Positions 1-6,957 of a stretch of DNA of 16,610 nt are shown piece after piece. The DNA comes from Candidatus Aenigmatarchaeota archaeon (lineage in GTDB: Archaea > Aenigmatarchaeota > Aenigmatarchaeia > QMZP01). The translations under genes were made by a program, and so were the position numbers. The DNA is taken from positions 1-16,610 of the forward strand of contig JAFCEM010000010.1 of NCBI GenBank assembly GCA_017609145.1, in the 5' to 3' direction. The notes below the pieces were generated by a model. The model made no database searches. It was not told the origin of the DNA and saw only the letters and a list, made by a program, of their open reading frames with translations. Within the stretch, counting starts at the first letter, position 1, and the number at the start of each line of letters is the position of its first letter.

Positions 1-577
1 CTTTACCGGACGCCATATGGACCTCTATGGGCTTCTTTCCAAGAAGATAATTGAATATATCTATGTCATGGATGGCAAGGTCTATTATAACATTGGCATC
101 CTCTATCTGTGGGGGGAAAGCACCAACTCTTTTGGCTGCGATTGTTGTTATTTTTCCGAGATCTCCGTTTTCTATCATTTCCTTAAGCCGCTGGATGGCG
201 GGATTGAATCTCTCTATGTGTCCAATTGCCAGTTTCGTGTTATTCTCTTTTGCTGCCTTGATTATCGCCTCTGCATTCTTTATGTTATCTGCGATTGGCT
301 TCTCAACAAGGACATGTATCCCTTTGTTGATGCAGTCACAGGCAATCTGCATATGGAATTTTGTCGGAACCACAACAGAAATCGCATCCATGTTTTCCTT
401 TTCCAGCATCTTTTTGTAATCTGTATAGAAATTGCAGCCGAATCTCCTGGCCATCTTCTTTGCCAGTTCTATGTTTGTGTCACACACAGCAACAAGGTCC
501 GCTTCGGCCAGTTCGGAATAGACTCTTGTGTGGTGCTTTCCCATATTACCCACACCAATAACAGCAACCTTTACCAT
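1..577 (-). CDS. Gfo/Idh/MocA-family NAD(P)-dependent sugar dehydrogenase (3' end outside window)
   Basis: An oxidoreductase of the Gfo/Idh/MocA family; 192 N-terminal residues are visible and the frame stays open to the window edge. It starts MVKVAVIGVGNMGKHH, a Rossmann NAD(P)-binding motif (GVGNMG, residues 8-13). VEKPIA follows at 91-96, containing the family's conserved EKP, then GHIERFNPA (119-127) and DLAIHDID (166-173), where the catalytic-region Asp/His usually lie. The GHIERFNP stretch recalls archaeal and bacterial enzymes annotated as UDP-GlcNAc 3-dehydrogenase, which oxidise the sugar C3 hydroxyl; that substrate is a guess. Family members are usually about 310-350 residues, so roughly 40% is missing here. 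The ATG is one base after the stop of the upstream PIG-L gene, implying one mRNA and linked function, probably cytoplasmic nucleotide-sugar modification. The family call is firm; the substrate is not. Confidence 0.93.
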   Translation of the reverse strand, partial: MVKVAVIGVGNMGKHHTRVYSELAEADLVAVCDTNIELAKKMARRFGCNFYTDYKKMLEKENMDAISVVVPTKFHMQIACDCINKGIHVLVEKPIADNIKNAEAIIKAAKENNTKLAIGHIERFNPAIQRLKEMIENGDLGKITTIAAKRVGAFPPQIEDANVIIDLAIHDIDIFNYLLGKKPIEVHMASGK

Positions 578-578
578 G

Positions 579-1181
579 TCACCACACATGCTGGTATATC
601 TCGAATGCCTCGGCGAATTCCCTGTTGACCACCTTGCCTCTGACCCCGGCCAGAGACCTTACATAGTCCATGCTAAAGTAATATCTTCTGAACTGTGTTT
701 TGTAGCATTCCAGGGCCATGATTTTCTTTTCAAGGTGCTCTTTTTCAAGGGGTACAATAAGGTTGTGCACGAATTTTGGCGTTGATCTGAGTTCCTCGAA
801 CATGAATATTGATTTTTCCCTGAATACCCTTATGCAGACCTCGGCTATTGTTTTGTGGTCCTGGTGCGTATTGTTAATGTTGTGTGTGACAACAAGGTCC
901 GGATTGAAGCTTTGCTTCAGCTTCTCCATCTCAATCCTGATATCCGAGGCCTTTTCGGGCATTCTTGTGTTTGGGAAATCAAGCATCCTGAAGTTTTCAA
1001 TACCAAGTGTTTTCATCGAGTTTCTGAACTCCTCTGTTATACCATGGTTGCCCTCCTGTTCCTCGCAGTTTGAGCAGGCAACCACCATCAGCTCGTTTTC
1101 GGGTGTGTTCATCTTTGCAATAAACCCTCCGGCGCCTATCTCAACATCATCAGGATGTGCGCCGATAAGCAATATTTTCAT
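579..1181 (-). CDS. PIG-L/LmbE-family zinc-dependent N-deacetylase
   Basis: A 200-residue protein of the PIG-L/LmbE family, zinc enzymes that remove an acetyl group from N-acetylglucosaminyl or related substrates. It begins MKILLIGAHPDD; AHPDD (residues 8-12) supplies the metal ligands His and Asp and the catalytic Asp, and THQDH (105-109) supplies the second metal and active-site His pair. The length fits single-domain members. The frame can be extended upstream to a GTG at 1190, but the ATG at 1181 is preferred: it begins directly at the conserved beta strand and lies about 27 bases from a TATA-like element at 1205-1212, as for a leaderless mRNA. The dehydrogenase gene follows after one base. 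Together they suggest sequential deacetylation and oxidation of an amino sugar in glycan or thiol-cofactor synthesis; the substrate cannot be read from sequence. Confidence 0.94.
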   Translation of the reverse strand: MKILLIGAHPDDVEIGAGGFIAKMNTPENELMVVACSNCEEQEGNHGITEEFRNSMKTLGIENFRMLDFPNTRMPEKASDIRIEMEKLKQSFNPDLVVTHNINNTHQDHKTIAEVCIRVFREKSIFMFEELRSTPKFVHNLIVPLEKEHLEKKIMALECYKTQFRRYYFSMDYVRSLAGVRGKVVNREFAEAFEIYQHVW

Positions 1182-1204
1182 AATGAACACCTGAGATGTG
1201 TGTG

Positions 1205-1212
1205 TATTAAAA
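1205..1212 (-). promoter_or_regulatory. TATA-like element for the PIG-L/dehydrogenase operon
   Basis: Read on the minus strand this is TTTTAATA, centred about 27 bases upstream of the ATG at 1181. That is the spacing expected when an archaeal transcript starts at or next to the start codon. Assigned by pattern only. Confidence 0.5.
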
Positions 1213-1216
1213 GCTA

Positions 1217-1226
1217 AGCTTATAAG
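1217..1226 (+). promoter_or_regulatory. TATA-like element for the ATP-grasp gene
   Basis: The sequence AGCTTATAAG is centred about 26 bases before the ATG at 1248, and no Shine-Dalgarno sequence precedes that ATG. This fits leaderless transcription. The element sits back to back with the minus-strand element, forming a compact divergent promoter of under 70 bases. Confidence 0.55.
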
Positions 1227-1247
1227 CGTTTTCCATAATTCATAAAC

Positions 1248-2312
1248 ATGAATGATATAACCATTCTCACTACAGGAGCGGGTTCACCTGGCGCAGCAGG
1301 GATATTCAGGGCCCTGCGCACAGGAGCCCGCGGAGAAGGCAGAAACCTGAAGATTATCACATGTGACATGGACAGCGATGCATACGGTTTTCATCTCGCT
1401 GACGGGTATCACGTTATACCTGCCGGAACTGAGCCGAATTTTATTAATAATATCATTGAGATATGCAGAAAAGAAAAACCAGACCTTCTGTTTTCGTGGG
1501 TTGACCCTGAGCTGCTGCCAATAGCAGAGAACAGGGAATTCATAGAAGAGTCCGGTGCCAGGGTCCTGATTTCGGATGCAGATGCAATAGAAACATGCAT
1601 TGACAAGTCAAAAGTCTATAAACTCGCGGCAGAACTGGGTATTGCACCGGAATTCAGAATCACGGACAATCATAAGGATTTTGAAACTGCTGTCCGTGCT
1701 CTTGGCTATCCAAACAACCCGGTCTGCTTCAAGCCGGCAAAGAGCTATGGTGGAAGGGGCTTCAGAGTTCTGGAACCGGGAAGTGACAGGTTAAAGGCAT
1801 TCTTTAATGAAAAACCAGACAACACGAGAACCACACTCGAGGATATTCTGACCATATTTGAAGGAACTGAATTGCCAAGACTGATGGTCATGGAATACCT
1901 TCCCGGTAAAGAATATACGGTAGATATGCTTCTTGATAGAGAAGGCAAGCCGGTAATTACCATACCAAGAATAAGGTCTCGTGTGAAGCTTGGTATATCG
2001 AACATAGCCAGGCTTGAAAAGAATGAAGCGGTGATTGGAGCAGCTGAGAACATTACAGGAGCACTGAAGCTCAGGTACAATGCCAACATACAGTTCAAGC
2101 TGGACAATAAAGGCAGACCGAAGCTGATTGAGGTGCAGCCGCGGCTGGCCGGCACAACAGCAGCATCTGTCGGCGCGGGAGCGAACCTTCCATGGCTTGC
2201 TGCAAAGCTTGCGCTGGGTGAGGAAATCCGGAAACCCGAAATCAACTGGAATACCACGACCAAACGGTTCTGGAACGAGGTGCACACAAATGGCGGAAAA
2301 GAGTGGTTTTGA
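1248..2312 (+). CDS. ATP-grasp ligase, carbamoyl-phosphate-synthase-like
   Basis: A 354-residue protein with the three-part ATP-grasp fold. Residues 1-118 look like the N-terminal Rossmann-like domain (TTGAGSPGA at 8-16). D119-K120 opens the central part, and FKPAKSYGGRGF (161-172) is the flexible ATP-binding loop. MEYLPGKEYTVD (215-226) and NIQFKLDNKGRPKLIEVQPR (280-299) are the hinge and metal-binding strands; the Gln/Glu/Asn positions that usually hold Mg2+ are largely present. Such enzymes activate a carboxylate with ATP and join it to an amine or other nucleophile; the closest general pattern is the CarB/PylC-like group. The substrates are unknown. It is divergent from a PIG-L deacetylase and a sugar dehydrogenase, so conjugation to an amino sugar or peptide is possible, but this rests on neighbourhood alone. 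The start fits a TATA element 26 bases upstream. Confidence 0.88.
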   Translation: MNDITILTTGAGSPGAAGIFRALRTGARGEGRNLKIITCDMDSDAYGFHLADGYHVIPAGTEPNFINNIIEICRKEKPDLLFSWVDPELLPIAENREFIEESGARVLISDADAIETCIDKSKVYKLAAELGIAPEFRITDNHKDFETAVRALGYPNNPVCFKPAKSYGGRGFRVLEPGSDRLKAFFNEKPDNTRTTLEDILTIFEGTELPRLMVMEYLPGKEYTVDMLLDREGKPVITIPRIRSRVKLGISNIARLEKNEAVIGAAENITGALKLRYNANIQFKLDNKGRPKLIEVQPRLAGTTAASVGAGANLPWLAAKLALGEEIRKPEINWNTTTKRFWNEVHTNGGKEWF

Positions 2313-2344
2313 GAACGAATATAATCGGAGATTGAATTATAATC

Positions 2345-2955
2345 ATGACAAACAGAGAACTTGTCGAATATGTGAAGGTGAACATTGAAAAGGGGCATTC
2401 CAAGGAGTCAATAAGGACAAAATTAAGAAAGCATAGCTGGCCTGCTGATGAGATAAATTCCACTTTCATGCAACTGAGGAAAGAAAAAGAGCCTGACATA
2501 CCGGAATATGAATCCTCCCAGAGCTCATAAAGATAGGACTCCAAGAGAAATCAAAAGCGGACATATGGAAAAGAATTCAGGTTGAATGAAGATGAGAATA
2601 TCGTCTTCGAAACTAGGTCATAATCGTTGACATCGTTCTTGTAAGAAGAAAGTATTATATGAGGTATTATTGGATCACGAACCAGAGGGTAATAATCAGG
2701 AGGGGACTTATCGGATATTCAATAAATTCTATACCACTTGAAAGGGTATCCAATGTCCTGATATCACGCTCTTTTTTGGAGAGGCTATTCGGCTTTGATA
2801 GTCTCCATGTGCAGACCCTTGCAGGACAGTACACGGCGCATGGGCGACTGGGCGAAGAGGGTAATCTGTAGCCAATACCGGATCCTGAAGATAATCAGGA
2901 ACTCGTTTTCAGGCTGATAAAGAGGCGCAGGAAAGAAGCCAACATAACTATTTAG
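2345..2955 (+). pseudogene. Decayed gene for a membrane bPH2-domain (YdbS-like) protein
   Basis: One decayed gene rather than several small ones. Frame 1 gives an intact 61-residue opening (MTNRELVEYVKVNIEKGHSK...), a helical motif common at the start of archaeal and CPR membrane proteins. It then meets TAA at 2528, TAG at 2534 and TAA at 2621, yet the same frame still reads EFRLNEDENIVFETR at 2573-2617, typical of the start of a bPH2 domain. The rest lies in another frame: VRRKYYMRYYWITNQRVIIR, then RGLIGYSINSIPLERVSNV and FGFDSLHVQTLAGQY. This is broken again by TAG at 2869, after which PIPDPEDNQELVFRLIKRRR runs on to a stop at 2953-2955. The transmembrane hairpin expected between the two halves is missing. 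At least four stops, one frameshift and a deletion make a working product unlikely. The first 61 codons could still be translated as a remnant. Confidence 0.82.
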
Positions 2956-2967
2956 TTTCAGAGTAAT

Positions 2968-2978
2968 TTGTTTAAATC
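2968..2978 (+). promoter_or_regulatory. TATA-like element for the nitroreductase gene
   Basis: The sequence TTGTTTAAATC is centred about 25 bases before the ATG at 2998. Its position argues against using the in-frame TTG at 2968 as a start, since that codon falls inside the promoter element. Confidence 0.5.
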
Positions 2979-2997
2979 ATCAATACATATTAAAATC

Positions 2998-3519
2998 ATG
3001 GAAACTATCGAATGTATAAAAACTCGAAGGAGTGTGCGCACATATACCAAGGAACGCATACCAGAGCACATAACGGGAGAAATTCTCGAGGCTGCTGTGC
3101 AGGCGCCTTCGGCAGGAAATACACAGGAATGGCAATTCATTGTGGTAAGCAGGCCTGAGATTAAGAAACAGATCGCAGAGGCTGCGTTTGGTCAGCATTT
3201 CATTGAAAAGGCGTCACTGGTGATAGTAGTCTGTGCCGACATTGAAAAGATAGAAAAGGCCTATGGCGAGAGGGGTGTTTCCCTGTATGTATACCAGGAT
3301 ACGGCTGCTGCCACGCAGAATCTGATGCTTGCTGCATGGGAAAGGGGGATAGGTTCCTGTTGGGTTGGTGCTTTCAACGAGGCACGAATCAAAGGCATCC
3401 TGGTAATACCGGAACGTGTGAGACCGGTTGCGATAATACCAATGGGCTATCCACTTGAAAAACAGAGCAGTCCTAAGAAAAGACCGGTAAAGGAAGTAGT
3501 CCACGAGGAGAGGTGGTAA
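2998..3519 (+). CDS. Nitroreductase-family FMN-dependent oxidoreductase
   Basis: A 173-residue member of the nitroreductase family, FMN enzymes that use NAD(P)H to reduce nitro compounds, quinones or flavins. It begins METIECIKTRRSVRTYT; RRSVR (10-14) is the conserved phosphate-binding start of the family. APSAGNTQEW (36-45) is the usual FMN-contacting PSA-N-Q-W motif, the central helix at 99-120 leads into GIGSCWVG, and GYP (150-152) followed by a basic tail with a final E-R-W is typical. The length is that of short single-domain archaeal members, which work as homodimers in the cytoplasm. The ATG at 2998 is chosen over a TTG 30 bases upstream because of the promoter position. The next gene, a thioredoxin-like protein, begins 3 bases after the stop, so a shared redox task is plausible. 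The substrate is unknown. Confidence 0.92.
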   Translation: METIECIKTRRSVRTYTKERIPEHITGEILEAAVQAPSAGNTQEWQFIVVSRPEIKKQIAEAAFGQHFIEKASLVIVVCADIEKIEKAYGERGVSLYVYQDTAAATQNLMLAAWERGIGSCWVGAFNEARIKGILVIPERVRPVAIIPMGYPLEKQSSPKKRPVKEVVHEERW

Positions 3520-3522
3520 CAG

Positions 3523-3963
3523 ATGGGAGAATTCATGAAAGAGCGGCTTATGTCTCTTTTTATAGGAGCGGTTATGGTGCTCGCGGTTCTTGGGTGGGCG
3601 ATGATGTCAATGGTTCCGCAGGGTGATGCACCTGAATTTGAAATACCAACCATTATGACTGAGGCTCTGACAACAGAGGAGGTTGTTTATGTACTTCAGA
3701 AAACGGGCAGAGTATTGATAGAATATTTCTATACGCCAAACTGCACGGAGTGTGCAGATGAATTGGAAATGCTGGAGATGTTCGCAACGCAGTTTGATGG
3801 TTTTGTCGTTCTCGAAGAGGTAGAAGGCAACCTGACGCGGTTTGACATGATAGGCATGGGCGGGAACATCGTTAACCTCGAAAACGAAGAAATAGACTTT
3901 GACAGACTCGTTGAAATCTTCTGTGATAACGCAATCGCCATGCCACCCGAATGCCTGCTTTAA
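3523..3963 (+). CDS. Membrane-anchored thioredoxin-like protein with CxxC motif
   Basis: A 146-residue protein with one N-terminal membrane segment (about residues 9-31) and a small soluble domain likely on the outside of the cell. The stretch VLIEYFYTPNCTECADELEM carries C74-T-E-C77 just after a hydrophobic strand, the arrangement of the thioredoxin active site (strand, CxxC, helix). The usual cis-proline region is not clear and the domain is shorter than a full thioredoxin, so this is a divergent thioredoxin-like fold. C134 and C144 are further cysteines. AGGTGG at 3511-3516 precedes the ATG at 3523 by 6 bases, which favours this start over an ATG at 3535. It follows the nitroreductase gene directly, and its stop overlaps the convergent alaS stop by 3 bases. 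A role in extracytoplasmic disulfide exchange is an inference. Confidence 0.75.
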   Translation: MGEFMKERLMSLFIGAVMVLAVLGWAMMSMVPQGDAPEFEIPTIMTEALTTEEVVYVLQKTGRVLIEYFYTPNCTECADELEMLEMFATQFDGFVVLEEVEGNLTRFDMIGMGGNIVNLENEEIDFDRLVEIFCDNAIAMPPECLL

Positions 3964-6878
3964 ATGATATTTTTTGCAAGCTTCAGCAGCTTTGAGAGTT
4001 CTGCCTTGCCCTGGGCAAAGTTCTTCTTGCCGCCGCCGGAACCGTTTGCGCGGGCACAGAGGTCTCCTACTATCCTGTTCATGTCCTTATTGTTATTTCC
4101 TGTCATGCCGATGACATCACCGACCTGGTTTGACAGAATAATCGTAGCGTCCGGTTTTATGGACAATAGCTCATCAGCAACTGCTATGAGCACCTTTCTG
4201 TCAAAACCAAGAACCTCAAAGAGTTGTTTGTTCTTTATTCTCGACGCCAGCTTCTGAGCCTCTGACTTTGCAAGCTTTATCCTTGCCTTCTCTATTTCCT
4301 TTCTCTGGTTTTTCCATACAGTAAAAACAATACCGAATGCCTCTTCGATACTTTTTGCCTCGCTGGATTTCAGATAGTCAACAAGCTCTTTCTGCGGCAG
4401 GCGCAGCCTCTTGCGTATTCTGTTCATCTCTTCATAGTTATCTATTATTTCCCTGCAGAACCTCTTTGCTGTATTTTCAAGCTCACTCACGGGCACTGAA
4501 AATATATCTGCGCTTCTTTTGAGCTGTTTCATTGCCATTTCCGGATTGAGGTCCTTTGTGAATTTTTCCGGGAGTTTTATGAAATGCATGTCTCTTTTAA
4601 TGAAGCTTATTATATCGCTTATCTTTTTCATGCCAGCTTCAAGATAGGATTCTGCTGACTCTCCTGCCTTGATTGTTATTCTGTCAACACCGTCCTGTAT
4701 CCTCTCTGTTCCTGTTATGATTATACGACCGACCTCTTTCGTGTTTGTACGGTGTATCCCTCCACAGGCCTCCACGTCAACCGAGTCTATCTCAACTACC
4801 CTTATCTCCTTCCCCGGCACAGCACCACCCTGATACAGTCTGAGCCCATACTTCTTCTCGGCCTCATGTCTCGGCATCCATTTTACGCTGACGGGCAGGG
4901 ACATGTCCACAATCCTATTGGCTTCCTGCTCTATTTCATTGCGCTCCTTCTCCGTTATTGGAAGATAATGTGTTATGTCCAGATGAGCCTTTTCCATACT
5001 CTTGCCGGAACCTGCCTGCCATATGTGGGTTCCAAGAACCTTCCTTGCGGCGGCATTTATAATGTGTATCGCTGTGTGATGTTTTGAAAGCTGGTCTCTT
5101 CTTTCCTTATCAACTTCCCCTGTGACCGTATCGCCTGCCCTGAAAATCTGTTTGTCAACGAAATGAAGCGCAACACCGCCTATCTTCTGTACATCATAGA
5201 CTTTACAGCTCTTCTTTCCTGATCTCAGTGTACCGTGGTCCGACTCTTGGCCTCCGCCCTCAGCATAAAACGCAGTTTTGTCAAGCAAGACCCTGTTTCC
5301 CAACACCTTAAGAACCTTGGCTGTGAATTTCAGCTTTCTAAGTTCTGTATAAAAAAGGAATTTTGTGCTCGGAATCCCTGAAAGATCTATCTTTTTCTTT
5401 TCTTCTGTTTCCTGCTTTGCCTCATGACCCTGCGTAATCTTTAGGTAGATGTCAGGGGGGATTTCCTTCTTGGTCACCTCCTTCACAATCTCCGGGTTTA
5501 TGCCATGGGATTCGTAGAGTTGTATCATGGTCTTTTCGTCAAAGCGCTCGCCCTTCGCTATCATTCTTGCTATGATGCCCCTTGCGTTCTTTGTGGTTTT
5601 CTCATACCTCTGTTTTTCTATCTCAAGTATCTTCGCCATTGGCTCAAGCCCTTCCCTGAGCTCCGGAAACATTGGCTTCAAGAACCTTGCGTGCTGTTCT
5701 GAAGGTTTCATCACGTCCAGGCTGAAGCCGTACTGCTTCATAAAGGAGAACATTCTTCTGAGCAACACCCTGAGGTTATAGCCTCCGCCAACGTTTGAAG
5801 GTATACCACCATCTGTTATGGCAAAGAGAAGTGTTCTTGTATGGTCGGCCATTGCATACAATGCCTGCATAGGCTCTATCTGCTCCCTGAGCTCGGACAC
5901 GGAGATTCCTATGCTCTTTGCTATCCGCTGCCTGACCGCAGCCGGATCCTTTATCTCATCCATGTCCAGCGCCCCAGCAAGCTTTGAATATTTCATAAAT
6001 GTCTCCGGATTGGGTTTCAGGCCGGTTTCCCTCTTCATTTTTTCTATCATATTACCGAATATGCAATCGTACATGGTCTGGGTGCCATTGGAAAACCATA
6101 CCAGCCTTTCATGTCCCCATCCTGTGTCATTGACCTTTATATCAAGATCCTTGTAGCTGTTTCCTGATTTCTGGAACTGCATGAAAACATGGTTCACAAG
6201 CTCGAGTCCGAGTGACATGGCCTCTATGCACGGGCCAAAGGCCGAGAAATCGGGCATTGTCCATATGTCTTCTATATAAGTAATTTCCGTTTCAGGTATT
6301 CCCATCTCTTTTGTCAGAAAATTGAAATCCAGCTCCATGCAACGGTCCTTGAAATAACCCTCTTTGGGGTAGCCGAACGCGTGCTGTCCGGGCATAATGA
6401 ACGATGTAAGGTGCCTCCCGCTTACACCAACTGATGAGATATCACCGAACCTGAGGCACATCTGCGGCACCACCAGCGGATTTTCCGGATAAATGAATAT
6501 CATATTCCCGTTATCAAAACGCTGGAAGTCCTGTATTGATGCTATTGTGAAGAAGAGATCTGGCCTGATTCTGTCTATCACAGGGTATCTGGGTATGGAT
6601 GCATGCCCGTTCTTTTTGAAGAACCTTTCAAAAAGTTTCCATGTATCCACATAACCAAGCCTTTTCTTTGTTCTTGGGCTGCCTATGAAATCATAGCTCT
6701 GGCATGAAGAATCCGCACATGTTTTCCTGCTCGGGTCAAGGGTCCAAAAACCTCTCCCACATTTCTTGCAGACCCTCCTCTCAAAACCTCTTTCCCTGAA
6801 TATTTTGACCTGATAATGCTTTTTCCAGTCATTGGAAAACTGCTTCCTGAGTCCTGGTTTGGTCAGTCCGGCTGACAT
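3960..6878 (-). CDS. alaS: Alanyl-tRNA synthetase, archaeal type
   Basis: Charges tRNA-Ala with alanine in the cytoplasm, and is complete at 972 residues. The archaeal N-terminal extension contains a four-Cys zinc ribbon (C37, C40, C54, C59). The class II catalytic core follows: FGDISSVGVSGRHLTSF near 144-160 covers the motif 2 area, and GWGHERL (253-259) is motif 3. The editing domain, which hydrolyses Ser-tRNA-Ala, is intact: HTAIH (601-605) and CGGIH (705-709) give the zinc ligands of the HxxxH...CxxxH site. The C-terminal C-Ala domain carries GSGGGKKNFAQGK (946-958). No frame damage is seen. In many archaea alaS directly follows rpl12 in one operon; here the two are separated by a 6-kb operon on the opposite strand, and alaS has its own TATA element 28 bases upstream. 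Confidence 0.98.
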   Translation of the reverse strand: MSAGLTKPGLRKQFSNDWKKHYQVKIFRERGFERRVCKKCGRGFWTLDPSRKTCADSSCQSYDFIGSPRTKKRLGYVDTWKLFERFFKKNGHASIPRYPVIDRIRPDLFFTIASIQDFQRFDNGNMIFIYPENPLVVPQMCLRFGDISSVGVSGRHLTSFIMPGQHAFGYPKEGYFKDRCMELDFNFLTKEMGIPETEITYIEDIWTMPDFSAFGPCIEAMSLGLELVNHVFMQFQKSGNSYKDLDIKVNDTGWGHERLVWFSNGTQTMYDCIFGNMIEKMKRETGLKPNPETFMKYSKLAGALDMDEIKDPAAVRQRIAKSIGISVSELREQIEPMQALYAMADHTRTLLFAITDGGIPSNVGGGYNLRVLLRRMFSFMKQYGFSLDVMKPSEQHARFLKPMFPELREGLEPMAKILEIEKQRYEKTTKNARGIIARMIAKGERFDEKTMIQLYESHGINPEIVKEVTKKEIPPDIYLKITQGHEAKQETEEKKKIDLSGIPSTKFLFYTELRKLKFTAKVLKVLGNRVLLDKTAFYAEGGGQESDHGTLRSGKKSCKVYDVQKIGGVALHFVDKQIFRAGDTVTGEVDKERRDQLSKHHTAIHIINAAARKVLGTHIWQAGSGKSMEKAHLDITHYLPITEKERNEIEQEANRIVDMSLPVSVKWMPRHEAEKKYGLRLYQGGAVPGKEIRVVEIDSVDVEACGGIHRTNTKEVGRIIITGTERIQDGVDRITIKAGESAESYLEAGMKKISDIISFIKRDMHFIKLPEKFTKDLNPEMAMKQLKRSADIFSVPVSELENTAKRFCREIIDNYEEMNRIRKRLRLPQKELVDYLKSSEAKSIEEAFGIVFTVWKNQRKEIEKARIKLAKSEAQKLASRIKNKQLFEVLGFDRKVLIAVADELLSIKPDATIILSNQVGDVIGMTGNNNKDMNRIVGDLCARANGSGGGKKNFAQGKAELSKLLKLAKNII

Positions 6879-6900
6879 AGTTAATTTTTTGGGCCGCTAG

Positions 6901-6910
6901 ATTTATATAG
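6901..6910 (-). promoter_or_regulatory. TATA-like element for alaS
   Basis: On the minus strand this reads CTATATAAAT, a near-ideal archaeal TATA box, centred about 28 bases before the alaS ATG at 6878. The leader would be a few bases or none. Confidence 0.65.
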
Positions 6911-6915
6911 AGCAG

Positions 6916-6930
6916 AATGCATGAAGCATT
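6916..6930. promoter_or_regulatory. Short inverted repeat between divergent promoters
   Basis: AATGC (6916-6920) and GCATT (6926-6930) form an inverted repeat with a 5-base spacer, located between the alaS TATA box and the TATA-like element of the plus-strand operon. It could be an operator touching both promoters. Five-base arms are short enough to occur by chance. Confidence 0.25.
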
Positions 6931-6938
6931 TAATTAGC
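6927..6938 (+). promoter_or_regulatory. TATA-like element for the Cys-rich surface protein operon
   Basis: The sequence CATTTAATTAGC is centred about 26 bases before the ATG at 6958, which has no clear Shine-Dalgarno sequence. This fits a leaderless mRNA for the two-gene operon. Confidence 0.5.
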
Positions 6939-6957
6939 GCAAACATAATATTATATA

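Noticed and set aside
1182..1190. GTG start at 1190 for the PIG-L gene
   Set aside because: It adds only three residues ahead of the conserved strand and lies too close to the TATA-like element; the ATG at 1181 fits both.
2531..2658. Stop-codon readthrough or recoding across 2528-2623
   Set aside because: Three different in-frame stops plus a required frameshift and a missing membrane segment are better explained by decay.
2659..2871. Separate 70-residue gene starting at 2659
   Set aside because: It begins in the middle of a recognisable bPH2 domain and its C-terminal part continues past the stop, so it is a fragment of the decayed gene.
4752..5087. Plus-strand open frames opposite alaS
   Set aside because: These are antisense to a clear full-length AlaRS, lack promoters or ribosome binding sites, and resemble no protein I know.
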